A stretch of DNA of 64,000 nt, taken from contig JAQTLM010000009.1 in the NCBI GenBank assembly GCA_028714895.1, positions 1 through 64,000 on the forward strand, in the 5' to 3' direction. Shown here piece by piece: positions 47,289 to 58,450 of the stretch. Made by a program: the position numbers and the translations under genes. The notes below the pieces were generated by a model. That model did no database searches, was not told the DNA's origin, and saw nothing but the letters and a program-made list of their open reading frames with translations. Source of the stretch: Gallionella sp. (GTDB taxonomy: Bacteria; Pseudomonadota; Gammaproteobacteria; Burkholderiales; Gallionellaceae). The first letter of the stretch is position 1. Each line of letters starts with the position of its first letter.

Positions 47289-47473
47289 TGCTGGAATACT
47301 GGTTGCTCGGTTTAGCGATGATGCTGGTGATTGAAGGTTTGCTGCCGTTTCTGTTCCCTGACTTGTGGCGCGAAACCTTCCGCAAGCTGGTGTCGCTGTC
47401 GAATGGGCAATTGCGCTTCGCCGGCATCACCGCGATGATTTCCGGATTGCTGTTGTTGTATTGGATTAGATGA
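47288..47473 (+). CDS. DUF2065 small membrane protein
   Basis: A 61-residue protein of two hydrophobic helices, starting with GTG that shares its first G with the hflC stop. The sequence MLEYWLLGLAMMLVIEGLLP fits DUF2065, which is found directly behind hflC in many proteobacteria. Function is unknown. A link to the HflKC complex is suggested only by position. The following 230 bases to hisZ show no further gene. Confidence 0.88.
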   Translation: MLEYWLLGLAMMLVIEGLLPFLFPDLWRETFRKLVSLSNGQLRFAGITAMISGLLLLYWIR

Positions 47474-47703
47474 AAGGCGGCTCTAGAATTTGCTTTTGCG
47501 GGATGAAGCGCAAGGAGCCGCGCAGCGAATGACGAGGCTATCAGATTGATAGACGAGGAGTGAGCGACAATGGAGTTGCGGTGGAGACTAACCTTCAGGT
47601 TGTGTCGTAAATCAACACGTGACGCCGCGATTCGCCCGAAGTGATTTAAGCAGGCAATCTGCATAGCGGATGCTCGCAAAAACAAATTTATAGAGATGCC
47701 GTA

Positions 47704-48873
47704 ATGCCAAACTGGTTGCTCCCCGAATATATCCAGGACATGCTGCCCGACGAGGCGTGGCGCGTCGAGCGTATGCGCGCGCAGCTCCTCGATCTGCTGC
47801 GCAAGTCCGGCTATCAATTGGTCGCGCCGCCGCTGCTGGAATATGCCGAGTCGTTGTTGATTGATGGCAGCGATGACATGGATCTGCGCACTTTCAAACT
47901 GGTGGATCAGTTGAGCGGGCGCACCTTGGCGCTGCGAGCCGACATCACGCCGCAAGCGGCGCGCATCGATGCCCATTTGCTCAATCGTCAAGGTGTGGCG
48001 CGCTTGTGCTATGTCGGCAGCGTGCTGCACACCCAGCCGGCCGGGTTGACGCGTACCCGCGAGTTGCTGCAAATCGGCGCAGAGTTGTATGGGCATGGCG
48101 GGTTGGAAAGCGATCTGGAAATCCAGCAACTGATGCTGCAATCGTTGAGCTTGTTGGGCATCAAGGACGTGCATCTCGACCTCGGGCATGTCGGTGTGTT
48201 CCGCACGCTGGCAAACCATGCCAGGCTCGGCAAAGAACTTGAAAATGAGTTATTTGCTGCACTGCAGAGCAAGGATAGCGCGGCTTTGCGGAGCTTGGTG
48301 CAACCGCTGGATGCGGCCTTGCGCAATGCGTTATTGGCCCTGCCAACGTTGTATGGCAATTGCGCCGAGGTGCTGGCGCGGGCGCGCAAGCTATTGCCGA
48401 ATTCTGCGGAGATTGGTGCGGAGATTGGTGCGGCACTGGATGCGTTGCAAACCGCCTCAAGCAAATTGCAACCGCTGGTATCCAGTGTCGGCATTGATCT
48501 CGCCGATTTGCGCGGTTACCACTATCACAGCGGCATGGTATTTGCCGCTTACCATGCCGGCAGCCACGATGCGATTGCGTTGGGCGGGCGCTACGACGAT
48601 CTCGGCAAGAGTTTTGGGCGCGCCCGCGCCGCGACCGGGTTCAGCATGGACCTGCGCCAGTTGTATCGCCTATTGCCGCCGCAAACAGCCAGTTTTGGAA
48701 TATGCGCGCCGCTTTTTGACGATGCCGCATTGCGTGGCAAGATTGCGCAATTGCGCGCGGCGGGTGAGACGGTAGTAGTTGATTTGCTTGGCGATGCGGC
48801 ATTGCGCAAGGAGTTGCAATGCGACCGCGAGCTGGTGTTGCGCGAAGGCGCGTGGCAGGTTGTCGCCCTTTGA
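47704..48873 (+). CDS. hisZ: ATP phosphoribosyltransferase regulatory subunit HisZ
   Basis: A 389-residue class II histidyl-tRNA-synthetase-like protein lacking the anticodon-binding domain. It opens NWLLPEYIQDMLPDEAWRVE and contains LRADITPQAARI, GVARLCYVGSVLHTQP and ALGGRYDDLGKSFGR. HisZ binds the short HisG and gives it histidine-sensitive activity in the first step of histidine synthesis. Its pairing with purA directly downstream is standard for betaproteobacteria. Confidence 0.94.
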   Translation: MPNWLLPEYIQDMLPDEAWRVERMRAQLLDLLRKSGYQLVAPPLLEYAESLLIDGSDDMDLRTFKLVDQLSGRTLALRADITPQAARIDAHLLNRQGVARLCYVGSVLHTQPAGLTRTRELLQIGAELYGHGGLESDLEIQQLMLQSLSLLGIKDVHLDLGHVGVFRTLANHARLGKELENELFAALQSKDSAALRSLVQPLDAALRNALLALPTLYGNCAEVLARARKLLPNSAEIGAEIGAALDALQTASSKLQPLVSSVGIDLADLRGYHYHSGMVFAAYHAGSHDAIALGGRYDDLGKSFGRARAATGFSMDLRQLYRLLPPQTASFGICAPLFDDAALRGKIAQLRAAGETVVVDLLGDAALRKELQCDRELVLREGAWQVVAL

Positions 48874-50208
<1,335 letters not shown>

Positions 50209-50232
50209 GTTGGTGGCAGTAATGAACAACGC

Positions 50233-50265
50233 AAATACGCATCGCATTATCTGCGATGCGTATTT
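50233..50265. other. Strong hairpin after purA
   Basis: AAATACGCATCGCA (50233-50246) pairs perfectly with TGCGATGCGTATTT (50252-50265) around a five-base loop, 24 bases after the purA stop. No T-run follows. It probably protects or terminates the purA transcript. Confidence 0.6.
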
Positions 50266-50287
50266 GGTATTTGCGTTGGAACTTATA

Positions 50288-50305
50288 ACTGGTGCCCAGA
50301 AGAGG
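50288..50305. repeat. 18-bp copy of the tRNA-Leu 3' end
   Basis: ACTGGTGCCCAGAAGAGG occurs here and again at 50432-50449, where it is the 3' end (including CCA) of the tRNA-Leu gene on the minus strand. The copies lie 144 bases apart in the same orientation. Such a duplication could be a relic of integration at the tRNA or a decayed second tRNA copy. Confidence 0.7.
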
Positions 50306-50391
50306 CTCGGTCACGCAAGCGCGACCCCGGCATCCGTTGCATCGGATGCCTTTCGAGTCCTGGCGCGAAGCATGCTTTGCTTTTCAGGGCA

Positions 50392-50424
50392 CAAAAAAAG
50401 GAATGGCTCGCTTGCGCGAGCCAT
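50392..50424 (-). terminator. Rho-independent terminator of tRNA-Leu
   Basis: Read on the minus strand, ATGGCTCGC and GCGAGCCAT (50403-50411 and 50416-50424) form a nine-base stem with a four-base loop. A run of seven T residues (complement of 50393-50399) follows. It lies ten bases beyond the tRNA 3' end. Confidence 0.85.
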
Positions 50425-50433
50425 GTTATGTAC

Positions 50434-50518
50434 TGGTGCCCAGAAGAGGACTCGAACCTCCACACCTTGCGGCACACGGACCTGAACCGTGCGCGTCTAC
50501 CAATTCCGCCATCTGGGC
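50434..50518 (-). tRNA. tRNA-Leu (anticodon CAG)
   Basis: The minus strand reads GCCCAGATGGCGGAATTGG at the 5' end, has the anticodon stem-loop around GGTTCAGGTCC with CAG, a long variable arm, a T-loop containing GGTTCGAGTCC, and an acceptor stem closing with TCTGGGC, then A and an encoded CCA. The 85-base length and long variable arm are right for leucine. It lies between purA and rnr and is transcribed against them. Confidence 0.95.
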
Positions 50519-50567
50519 CAAGACTTGCTGAAGGCGCGCAATTTAATTGTTAAAGGATTTATTGTCA

Positions 50568-52841
50568 ATGAAAAAGAAAAATAATTTACGTCTGCAAGAC
50601 CCCTATCTGGAGCGCGAACGCGAGCAATATGAGCATCCGCTGCCGAGCCGCGAATTCATCTTGCAGATACTTACCGAGCAGGGCGCTCCGGTCAGCGATG
50701 AGGAGTTGCTGGGAATACTGCATATCGAGGGGCATGAAGAAGAATTGTTTGCGCGCCGGCTCAGGGCGATGGAACGCGATGGACAGATCATGCGTAATCG
50801 CAAACGTGCGATTTGTGTGATGGAAAAGCTCAATCTGACCAAAGGCAAGGTGCAAGGGCATCCGGACGGCTTCGGCTTCCTGATTCCCGAGGACGGCAGC
50901 CCCGATATGTTCCTCAGCGAGAAGGAAATGCACCAGGTGTTGCATGGCGATGTCGTGATGGTGCGGCAGAGCGGTGTGGACCGGCGCGGCCGCCCGGAGG
51001 CAAAGATCATCGAGGTGCTGGAACGCGCAAATAACCGCGTGGTCGGCCGCTTGTATGAAGAGCACGGCATTCACTTTGTGGTGGCGGAAAACCGGCGCAT
51101 CACCCAGGACATCCTGGTCGCTCCCGGCGAATCAGGCGGGGCCAAGGCCGGGCAGGTGGTGATGCTGGAAATCCTGAAACATCCCGACAAGCATGCCCAG
51201 CCAATCGGCCGCATTGTCGAGGTGCTGGGCAATTATGCCGACCCCGGCATGGAAATCGAAATTGCGTTGCGCAAACATGATCTGCCGCATGAATTCCCCA
51301 AGGATGTGGAACGCCAAGCCAAAGCGATTTCCCCTGCGGTTGTTGCCGCAGATTGGGACGGACGTGAAGATATCCGTAACTTGCCGCTGGTCACGATAGA
51401 CGGTGAGACTGCGCGCGACTTCGACGATGCGGTTTATTGCGCGCCGGAGAAAGGCGGCTACCGGCTGGTAGTGGCGATTGCCGATGTCAGCCACTATGTG
51501 CAAACGGGCGACGCGCTGGATCGCGAGGCGATTTTGCGCGGCAATTCGGTGTATTTTCCGCGCCGTGTGATCCCGATGCTGCCGGAAGAATTATCCAACG
51601 GCCTGTGCTCGTTGAACCCGCAGGTGGACCGCCTGTGCATGGTGTGCGACATGCACGTCGGCAGCGACGGTGAAATCGGCAAATACCGTTTCTATCCATC
51701 GGTGATGCATTCGCAGGCGCGGCTGACCTACACGCAGGTCGCTGCCATGCTGGCCGAGCCGGATGGCGAGCTGGCAAGGAGCAACGCGGCCATCGTGCCG
51801 CACCTGCAACATCTCTATGAATTGTTCCAGAAGTTATTGAAATCACGCGAAAAACGCGGCGCGATCGACTTCGAGACGGTCGAGACGCAGATGATCTTTA
51901 CCGATCAGGGCAAGATCGAGCGCATCGTGCCGGTGGTGCGCAATGACGCGCACAAGCTGATCGAAGAGTGCATGCTGGCTGCCAACGTCTGCGCGGCGGG
52001 CTATTTGCACGAACACAAGCATACCGTGCTGTATCGTATCCACCAGGGGCCGACACCGGAGAAGCTGGAAGCATTGCGCGAATTCATGAAGGAGTTCGGT
52101 TTGCAGCTTACCGGCGGAGATGAGCCTCAGGCCGCCGATTATTCCAAGCTGCTCAAAAGCATCAAGGGGCGTCCCGATGCGGGGCTGCTGCAAATGGTGA
52201 TGCTGCGTTCATTGCGCCAGGCCAAGTACGAACCGGAGAACATCGGCCACTTCGGCCTAGGCTACGAAGCCTACACGCATTTCACATCGCCGATACGACG
52301 CTACCCGGATCTGCTGGTGCATCGCGCCATCAAGGCGGTATTGCACGGCAAGCAATACAAGCCCGCGCAGAAGTGGGCCGAGCTGGGTGCGCATTGCTCG
52401 ATGACCGAGCGCCGCGCCGACGACGCCACGCGCGATGTCGAGGCCTGGCTGAAATGCTACTACATGCGCGATCATCTCGGCAGCGTGTTCACCGGCACGG
52501 TTTCGTCGGTCACCAGCTTCGGCATGTTCGTTTCGCTGGATGATCTGTATGTCGAAGGGCTGGTGCACATCTCCGAGCTCGGCAAGGACTATTACCAATT
52601 CGACGCCACCAAACATCAACTGCTTGGCGAGCGTACCGGGCAACGCTATCGCCTCGGAGATCGCGTGCAGGTGCGCGTGGTAAAGGTGGATATGGAAAGT
52701 ACCAAGATCGATTTCGTGCTGCATGAGCTCATCGAAAAACCCGGCCACGATCAGGCGGCGAAACCGGGAAAGAAGCCAGCCGCAAGGAAACCAGCCCCAA
52801 AGTCGTCAAAAAAAACCGGCGGCAAAAAACGCCATGGCTGA
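50568..52841 (+). CDS. rnr: Ribonuclease R
   Basis: A protein of about 757 residues, a processive 3'-5' exoribonuclease of the RNB family. The layout is an N-terminal helix-turn-helix region, cold-shock domains, an RNB core with the metal-binding aspartates ([16 protein letters not shown]), the [18 protein letters not shown] motif and a C-terminal S1 domain ([17 protein letters not shown]). A basic Lys-rich tail closes it. AAAGGA precedes the start at 50568. The stop overlaps the rlmB start by eight bases. Confidence 0.95.
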   Translation: MKKKNNLRLQDPYLEREREQYEHPLPSREFILQILTEQGAPVSDEELLGILHIEGHEEELFARRLRAMERDGQIMRNRKRAICVMEKLNLTKGKVQGHPDGFGFLIPEDGSPDMFLSEKEMHQVLHGDVVMVRQSGVDRRGRPEAKIIEVLERANNRVVGRLYEEHGIHFVVAENRRITQDILVAPGESGGAKAGQVVMLEILKHPDKHAQPIGRIVEVLGNYADPGMEIEIALRKHDLPHEFPKDVERQAKAISPAVVAADWDGREDIRNLPLVTIDGETARDFDDAVYCAPEKGGYRLVVAIADVSHYVQTGDALDREAILRGNSVYFPRRVIPMLPEELSNGLCSLNPQVDRLCMVCDMHVGSDGEIGKYRFYPSVMHSQARLTYTQVAAMLAEPDGELARSNAAIVPHLQHLYELFQKLLKSREKRGAIDFETVETQMIFTDQGKIERIVPVVRNDAHKLIEECMLAANVCAAGYLHEHKHTVLYRIHQGPTPEKLEALREFMKEFGLQLTGGDEPQAADYSKLLKSIKGRPDAGLLQMVMLRSLRQAKYEPENIGHFGLGYEAYTHFTSPIRRYPDLLVHRAIKAVLHGKQYKPAQKWAELGAHCSMTERRADDATRDVEAWLKCYYMRDHLGSVFTGTVSSVTSFGMFVSLDDLYVEGLVHISELGKDYYQFDATKHQLLGERTGQRYRLGDRVQVRVVKVDMESTKIDFVLHELIEKPGHDQAAKPGKKPAARKPAPKSSKKTGGKKRHG

Positions 52842-53571
52842 TCTGCGCCTGATTTACGGTTTTCACGCGGTCACATCGCGCATTCGGCAAAATCCGGATG
52901 GTGTGCTGGAGATTTACCTGCAAGCGCAACGCCAGGACCCGCGCATGCGCGACCTGATCAAGCTCGCCGAAGCGAATGGCGTGCGCATCATCCCGATAGA
53001 AGCGGCGCGCATGGATGGCATGGCGGGCAACGCGCGGCATCAGGGCGTGGCGGCGCGCGTCGATGCGGCGCACCGCGTGCAACATCTGGAGGACGTGCTG
53101 GATACGCTCGATGAACCGCCGCTGCTGCTGGTGCTGGATGGCGTGCAGGATCCGCATAACCTCGGCGCCTGTCTGCGCAGCGCCGATGCGTTCGGCGTGC
53201 ACGCGGTGATCGCGCCGAAAGACCGCGCAGTCGGTATCACCGCCACGGTGGAAAAGGTTGCCTGCGGCGCGGCGGAAACCGTGCCGTACATCACCGTCAC
53301 CAATCTCGCACGCACCCTGCGCGAATTGCAGGAGCGCGGCATCTGGGTGGTCGGCGCAGCGGGCGAGGCCGAGCAGGACTTGAACGGTTTCAAACACACC
53401 GGTGCGCTGGCCTGGGTGCTGGGCGCGGAAGGCGAAGGACTGCGCCGCCTGACGCGCGAGACCTGCGACGAACTGGTGCGCATCCCGATGCTGGGCAGCG
53501 TGGAAAGTTTGAATGTTTCGGTCAGCGCAGGCATCTGCCTGTTCGAGGCGCGGCGGCAGCGCGCCGCATAG
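52834..53571 (+). CDS. rlmB: 23S rRNA (guanosine-2251-2'-O)-methyltransferase RlmB
   Basis: A 245-residue SPOUT methyltransferase. The N-terminal RNA-binding domain starts [15 protein letters not shown]. The knotted catalytic domain has [21 protein letters not shown] and the terminal [21 protein letters not shown] chose 52834 because the upstream frame merely reads the lysine-rich end of rnr out of phase. The rnr-rlmB order is conserved. Confidence 0.94.
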   Translation: MADLRLIYGFHAVTSRIRQNPDGVLEIYLQAQRQDPRMRDLIKLAEANGVRIIPIEAARMDGMAGNARHQGVAARVDAAHRVQHLEDVLDTLDEPPLLLVLDGVQDPHNLGACLRSADAFGVHAVIAPKDRAVGITATVEKVACGAAETVPYITVTNLARTLRELQERGIWVVGAAGEAEQDLNGFKHTGALAWVLGAEGEGLRRLTRETCDELVRIPMLGSVESLNVSVSAGICLFEARRQRAA

Positions 53572-53631
53572 TTTTAACCAATATCGCCATAGGGAACCTC
53601 TAATGCGGCAGTTCAATCAAGGAATCGCCGC

Positions 53632-56622
53632 ATGACGCCGCAACAATTCATCGCCAAGTGGCAAGGCTGCCAACTTGCCGAACGCGCTTTCTATCAGCAA
53701 CACTTCAACGACCTGTGCGCGCTGGTCGACCATCCCACTCCCGCAGCTCAGGACACCGTCGGCGACACCTTCTGTTTTGAAAAAGGCGCGACCAAGACCG
53801 GCGGCGGCAACGGCTGGGCGGACGTATGGAAGCGCGGATTTTTCGCGGTGGAATACAAAGGCCCGAACGGCGATCTGCGCAAGGCACTGGATCAGGTGCA
53901 GCGTTACGCACTGGCATTGGAAAACCCACCGTTGCTGGTGGTGGCGCGTGCCGACCTGATCGAGATACACACCAACTTCACCAATACCGTTTCCGACACG
54001 CACACCATCGCGCTGGAAGAGATCGGCACGCCGGATAATCTCGCCAAGTTGCGCGCGCTGTTCTTCGAGCCGGAGCGATTGCGTCCGGCGCGCACCACGC
54101 GCGCCCTCACCGAACAAGCCGCAAAGCTGTTCGCCTCGCTTGCCAACACCCTGCGCGACCGGGGTCATGCACCGCAACAAGTGGCGCATTTTCTCGACAA
54201 GCTGTTGTTCTGCTTCTTCGCCGAAGATGCCGGATTGCTGCCCAAAGAGATGGTCACGCGTGTGTTGGAAAACGGCGCGAAAGACCCGGCGCGCATCGAC
54301 CGCCAGCTCAAGCAACTATTCGCCTCGATGAGCAAAGGCGGCGACTTCGGCGCGGAGATCATCGACTGGTTCAACGGCGGCCTGTTCGACGGCGATGCCA
54401 CCCTGCCGCTGCAAAGCGACGACATCGCCGCGCTGATTACCGTCGCGCGGCTGGACTGGACGGGCGTTGAGCCTTCCATCTTCGGCACCCTGTTCGAGCG
54501 TGGCCTCGATCCGTCCAAGCGCAGCCAACTCGGCGCGCACTACACCGATCCGCAATCCATCATGCGCATCGTTGAGCCGGTGGTCATCACGCCGCTCACT
54601 GCCGAATGGGAAAGCGTCAAAGCTCAGATCACACAAGGCATGGCGAGCTATGCGACAGGCGGCAAGGGTTCCAAAAAAGGCATTGAATCAGCGCAGGCCG
54701 CCTATCAGGGCTTTATGCAACGCCTAACGGATTTTCGTGTGCTCGACCCCGCTTGCGGCTCCGGCAACTTTTTGTATCTCGCCCTGCACGCGCTGAAAGA
54801 CATCGAACATCGCGCCGCGCTGGAAGCCGAAACGCTCGGCTTGCCGCTGGGCTTCGCCGGATTCCACACCGGCCCGCACAACGTCATGGGCATCGAACTC
54901 AACTCATACGCGGCGGAACTGGCGCGCGTCACGGTGTGGATCGGCGAGCTGCAATGGATGCTGCGCCACGGCATGAGCCCATCAAAAAATCCAATTCTTA
55001 AACCGCTCGACCATATCGAATGCCGCGATGCATTGCTCTTACTCCCCTCGCCCGCAGGCGGGAGAGGGGCTGGGGGAGAGGGTAGTTCAAACGAAGCTCA
55101 CTGGCCCACCGTCGATGCCATCATCGGCAACCCGCCATTCCTCGGCGACAAGAAAATGCGCAGCGAGTTGGGCGACGACTACACCGAAGCCTTGCGCGCC
55201 TGCTACGCAGATCGCGTGCCGGGCGGCGCAGACTTGGTCACCTACTGGTTCGAGAAAGCCCGCGCTCAAATCGAAGCAGGCAACTGCCAGCGCGCCGGAC
55301 TGGTTGCCACCAACTCCATCCGGCAAAAGCGCAATCGTCCGGTGCTGGAACGCATTCTGGAGAGCGGGAAAATCTTCAATGCGTGGAGTGATGAGGAATG
55401 GATCAACGAAGGCGCGGCGGTGCGCGTGTCGCTGGTGTGCTTCGGTGTTTCCGTCATTCCCGCGCAGGCGGGAATCCAGTCTGTCGTGCTCGATGGGTAT
55501 CCCGTCCCAAACATCCATGCCGACCTCACCGCGGGCGGCAATGGCGGCAGCGACCTGACCAGCGCGAAGCCGCTCAAGCAAAACGCCGGGTGGTCATACT
55601 TCGGTTTATGTCTGGCGGGCGCTTTCAAAGTGCCCTCCGCAACGGCGCAAGCCTGGCTCAAGCTGCCGAACCCGCACGGCAAGCCGAACTCGGATGTGCT
55701 GAAGCCCATCTACAACGGCTCCGACATCACGCGCCGCTGGGCGGGCGATTGGGTGATCGATTTTGCCATAATGGACGAGCAGCAGGCCGCGCTCTACGAA
55801 GCGCCGTTCGCCTATGTGGTGGAGCACGTCAAGCCAGTACGCATCAGCAACGCTCGTAAAGCGCGCGCCGAAAAATGGTGGCGGCATGGCGAAGCGCGTC
55901 CCGGTCTTCGCGGAAAACTTGCCGGACTGCAACGCTACATCGCCACGCCGGAAACGGCCAAGCACCGTTTCTTCGTCAGCTTCCCGGCCAGCGTCGCGCC
56001 GGAACACAGCCTCATCGTCATCCCCTCGGGCAGCGATGCGCTGTTCGGCATCCTGTCCTCGCGCCTGCATACTGTATGGGCGTTAGCCAAAGGCGGCACG
56101 TTGGAAGACAGGCCGCGCTACAACTCCACGCTCACCTTCGAGACCTTCCCGTTTCCCGAAGGGCTGGCGCCGAAGGATGCCGCGCCCCTCACCCGGCCTG
56201 TCGGCCACCCTCTCCCACCCGTGGGCGAGGGTAATAGCTCCCCTCTCCCACGGGTGGGAGAGGGGCTGGGGGTGAGGGGTGTTGAGATTGCCGCTGCCGC
56301 ACAAGCGCTGAACACGCTGCGCGACAACTGGCTCAACCCGCCCGAGTGGACGGACTGGCTGCGCACGCCGGAAGAAGAAAAAGCGGGCTTTCCGTTGCGC
56401 CCCGTCGCGAAGGATGTCGGATTGAAATCCGACCTGAAAAAACGCACCCTCACCAACCTCTACAACGCCCGCCCCGCGTGGCTGGACAACGCCCACAAAA
56501 CGCTGGATGCCGCCGTCGCCCAAGCATACGGCTGGAACGACTACACGCCGGAGATGCAGGATGAAGAAATCTTGCGGCGCTTGCTCAAGCTGAATTTGGA
56601 GCGTGCTGCGCACGATGATTGA
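53632..56622 (+). CDS. MmeI-like fused restriction endonuclease and adenine methyltransferase
   Basis: A 996-residue single-chain enzyme of the type IIL/MmeI sort. The N-terminus has the nuclease motif D-X9-ExK (Asp64, Glu74, Lys76 in ADVWKRGFFAVEYKG). A helical linker leads to a gamma-class N6-adenine methyltransferase with motif I DPACGSGNF (372-380) and motif IV NPPF (500-503). A target-recognition region follows. Cleavage and modification of the same DNA site in one protein are expected. Three short dispersed repeats are inserted in frame (55041-55082, 55453-55479, 56185-56279), adding residues such as PSPAGGRGAGGEG and VIPAQAGIQ. Activity may be affected. A PglX- or DrmM-type methylase is less likely because the nuclease motif is intact. 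Confidence 0.85.
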   Translation: MTPQQFIAKWQGCQLAERAFYQQHFNDLCALVDHPTPAAQDTVGDTFCFEKGATKTGGGNGWADVWKRGFFAVEYKGPNGDLRKALDQVQRYALALENPPLLVVARADLIEIHTNFTNTVSDTHTIALEEIGTPDNLAKLRALFFEPERLRPARTTRALTEQAAKLFASLANTLRDRGHAPQQVAHFLDKLLFCFFAEDAGLLPKEMVTRVLENGAKDPARIDRQLKQLFASMSKGGDFGAEIIDWFNGGLFDGDATLPLQSDDIAALITVARLDWTGVEPSIFGTLFERGLDPSKRSQLGAHYTDPQSIMRIVEPVVITPLTAEWESVKAQITQGMASYATGGKGSKKGIESAQAAYQGFMQRLTDFRVLDPACGSGNFLYLALHALKDIEHRAALEAETLGLPLGFAGFHTGPHNVMGIELNSYAAELARVTVWIGELQWMLRHGMSPSKNPILKPLDHIECRDALLLLPSPAGGRGAGGEGSSNEAHWPTVDAIIGNPPFLGDKKMRSELGDDYTEALRACYADRVPGGADLVTYWFEKARAQIEAGNCQRAGLVATNSIRQKRNRPVLERILESGKIFNAWSDEEWINEGAAVRVSLVCFGVSVIPAQAGIQSVVLDGYPVPNIHADLTAGGNGGSDLTSAKPLKQNAGWSYFGLCLAGAFKVPSATAQAWLKLPNPHGKPNSDVLKPIYNGSDITRRWAGDWVIDFAIMDEQQAALYEAPFAYVVEHVKPVRISNARKARAEKWWRHGEARPGLRGKLAGLQRYIATPETAKHRFFVSFPASVAPEHSLIVIPSGSDALFGILSSRLHTVWALAKGGTLEDRPRYNSTLTFETFPFPEGLAPKDAAPLTRPVGHPLPPVGEGNSSPLPRVGEGLGVRGVEIAAAAQALNTLRDNWLNPPEWTDWLRTPEEEKAGFPLRPVAKDVGLKSDLKKRTLTNLYNARPAWLDNAHKTLDAAVAQAYGWNDYTPEMQDEEILRRLLKLNLERAAHDD
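55041..55082. repeat. G+C-rich dispersed repeat inside the MmeI-like gene (1)
   Basis: CTCCCCTCGCCCGCAGGCGG and the following GAGAGGGGCTGGGGGAGAGGG form an imperfect palindrome of a type scattered between genes in many proteobacteria. Here it sits in frame within the coding sequence just before motif IV of the methyltransferase. Confidence 0.7.
55453..55479. repeat. ATTCCCGC-type palindrome inside the MmeI-like gene (2)
   Basis: The 20-bp core ATTCCCGCGCAGGCGGGAAT (55456-55475) is a palindrome with an interrupted centre, flanked by GTC and CCAG. This is a familiar dispersed repeat of bacterial intergenic regions. It encodes VIPAQAGIQ here. Confidence 0.75.
56185..56279. repeat. CCCCTCACCC-bounded repeat inside the MmeI-like gene (3)
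   Basis: The element begins CCCCTCACCC (56185-56194) and ends GGGTGAGGGG (56270-56279), an inverted repeat. Internal CTCTCCCACCCGTGGGCGAG and CTCTCCCACGGGTGGGAGAG sections are themselves palindromic. It adds a Pro/Gly-rich insert of about 32 residues in frame. Confidence 0.75.
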
Positions 56623-56956
56623 ACCTGAACCAATATGCGAACCGGAAGACGCAACAGTGGAGAACCTGAATGATGCGGTTTCTCGCTGGGAGAACTCGGT
56701 GCGTTCATTTGAAGCTGGCTTCGATTGCTCGGAGGAATACACGCATGATCTGTTTGAGCGCTGGTGTCTGCATGGCGTATTGAATGGTTTCGCAAGCCGG
56801 AACATGGCCGTGCCGGATGCGCTAAAGACAAGGATAGATGCGGCTGACAAGCGATTCATCGAATTGACGTTTGAGGTTGAGCATCATGTGTGGGGTACGT
56901 TCGACATCTACGATAAAAATATTTTCTGGTACTACTATCGCTGGCCGGTTAAATAG
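56615..56956 (+). CDS. Hypothetical protein coupled to the MmeI-like gene
   Basis: A 113-residue acidic protein whose ATG lies eight bases inside the end of the methyltransferase gene, implying translational coupling. The sequence has no signal peptide or membrane helix and ends with an aromatic stretch, DIYDKNIFWYYYRWPVK. I do not recognise a family. Its position suggests an accessory or regulatory role for the restriction system, but nothing in the sequence proves it. Confidence 0.6.
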   Translation: MIEPEPICEPEDATVENLNDAVSRWENSVRSFEAGFDCSEEYTHDLFERWCLHGVLNGFASRNMAVPDALKTRIDAADKRFIELTFEVEHHVWGTFDIYDKNIFWYYYRWPVK

Positions 56957-57273
56957 CCGACGAGGAATAGACGATCAAGATTAGGAGCAGAATGAGTGTC
57001 AATACATGGCGCAAAAATATTTCAATCGAGCGATTGGATTGCTTACCCCGCTTGTGCCCGGCTGGTGATTTGGATGATCTCATTGTCTAGGATTCCTGCA
57101 TTATGTTTGGATGTTGGCGCAATTCTAGTTTTCGGGCGCTGTTGTTTGCCACCGGTGCGTGTTGTGTTCGGCGATTCCACAACTTACGGCAGCGATACTG
57201 CCAAATACGGGAACTCTTGTTGAGGCGGAAGGCGTTCCGGGAGCGCTGTTTAACACCATAAGGGCTGGTTGCC
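56957..57273 (+). other. 317-base interval with a possible 32-codon peptide
   Basis: The only coding signal here is a short frame at 56992-57090 (MSVNTWRKNISIERLDCLPR and 12 more residues) preceded by TTAGGAG at a suitable distance. It has no family resemblance I recognise. The rest (57091-57273) shows no gene or terminator. It may be the decayed remains of another island gene. Confidence 0.3.
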
Positions 57274-58386
57274 ATGAAAAATCTGGACTCGTTCAAACCG
57301 GGCTGCCGTGTATTGCATCAGGCTTTTGGCAAGGGCTCGATTATTGAGGCCGTCAGCGCAAAAGAGCGGAACAGCAAACACGATCAGGTGCGGGTCAAAT
57401 TCGATTCGGGCACTACGAAATGGCTTGCGCTCGAATATGCCCGATTGGTTTTGCTCGATGAAAACGACGAGGCTGCACCACAAGGGGGTAGTAGCGCGCC
57501 TTGGCCGGATGCAACATTCGTATTTGAGCAGGAAGGGGTTGAGCACTACCTCGGCTCGCACTGGGAACCGTTCTTTGACGATAGCAAGGAATTGTTCTGC
57601 AGGTTGCCGGAAATTATGCCGGCGGCGCTATTGCCGGCTTGTTACGGCGACAATCGCAAAGCGCCGAGGGAGATTCCATCCGATTGGCCGAAGGGTTTTC
57701 ATTTGTGCTGGCCGCTACGAGTACGCGGTTTGGGGACGACAGAATGTATCGACGATGAGAATAAACTGCTCAATCTCGTCAGCCTCTATCCGTTTTGGGC
57801 CGAGGGCTCACAAGCGCGTCTGACCATCAAGCAGGTGAAGGTTTGGCATGGCGGCTGCGAGGCGCAGATTACCGCCGGATGGGGTGACGCCGAGGTGTGC
57901 TTTTTCGATACGCAATTTATGGCGAACCGTGCGTGGTACGAGGCTGACAGGGCTTGCGAGTTTGTGTTGACCGGCATCGCCTATAACGCCGCGCCCGCAC
58001 CGCACAGAACGACAACGATCACACATACCCCGGAAACACTCGCCAAGATCAACGCGCTGTTAATGCAGGATGGACGCGAACCTATCGAGGCGGAACAGGA
58101 GGTTATCTTTGACGGGGCAGCCATCTTTTTGCCCATTGGCGAATGGGACGTGGACGATTACAGTTTTCGCGCAGCCATCAAGGAGGTGCGCGAATTCGAT
58201 GACTTCCTTGGTCAAAAGGGCTGGCGTGTGCGGGCGACAGTGATGCGCGCAATCGGCCTCGAGACGGATGATGCCGACCTGACGATTGTGATTACCCGGC
58301 GTGCATGGTGTGGTGATACGCCTCCACAAGTGGGGCTGGATATTGAAGGCCGACTCTGGTTGCAGGGATTCATGATCTATCACTAA
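57274..58386 (+). CDS. Uncharacterised protein with UvrD-C2-like N-terminal barrel
   Basis: A 370-residue soluble protein. The first 60 residues (FKPGCRVLHQAFGKGSI, VRVKFDSGTTKWLALEYARL) resemble the small Tudor-like barrel at the C-terminus of UvrD/PcrA helicases, which contacts RNA polymerase or nucleic acid. The remaining 300 residues match no family I know. There is no catalytic motif, membrane helix or signal. It sits between a restriction-methylation gene and an antitoxin gene, so a defence-related function is possible, but this is inference from context. Confidence 0.7.
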   Translation: MKNLDSFKPGCRVLHQAFGKGSIIEAVSAKERNSKHDQVRVKFDSGTTKWLALEYARLVLLDENDEAAPQGGSSAPWPDATFVFEQEGVEHYLGSHWEPFFDDSKELFCRLPEIMPAALLPACYGDNRKAPREIPSDWPKGFHLCWPLRVRGLGTTECIDDENKLLNLVSLYPFWAEGSQARLTIKQVKVWHGGCEAQITAGWGDAEVCFFDTQFMANRAWYEADRACEFVLTGIAYNAAPAPHRTTTITHTPETLAKINALLMQDGREPIEAEQEVIFDGAAIFLPIGEWDVDDYSFRAAIKEVREFDDFLGQKGWRVRATVMRAIGLETDDADLTIVITRRAWCGDTPPQVGLDIEGRLWLQGFMIYH

Positions 58387-58450
58387 CCCGAATTAGGCGG
58401 AAGCAGGCTAGAATGGGACAGTTTTTAGTCCTTAATCTTAAGGAGCAAAC

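Noticed and set aside
55041..56279. The three repeats in the MmeI-like gene as a CRISPR array.
   Set aside because: They differ from each other in sequence and length, are irregularly spaced and lie within a coding frame.
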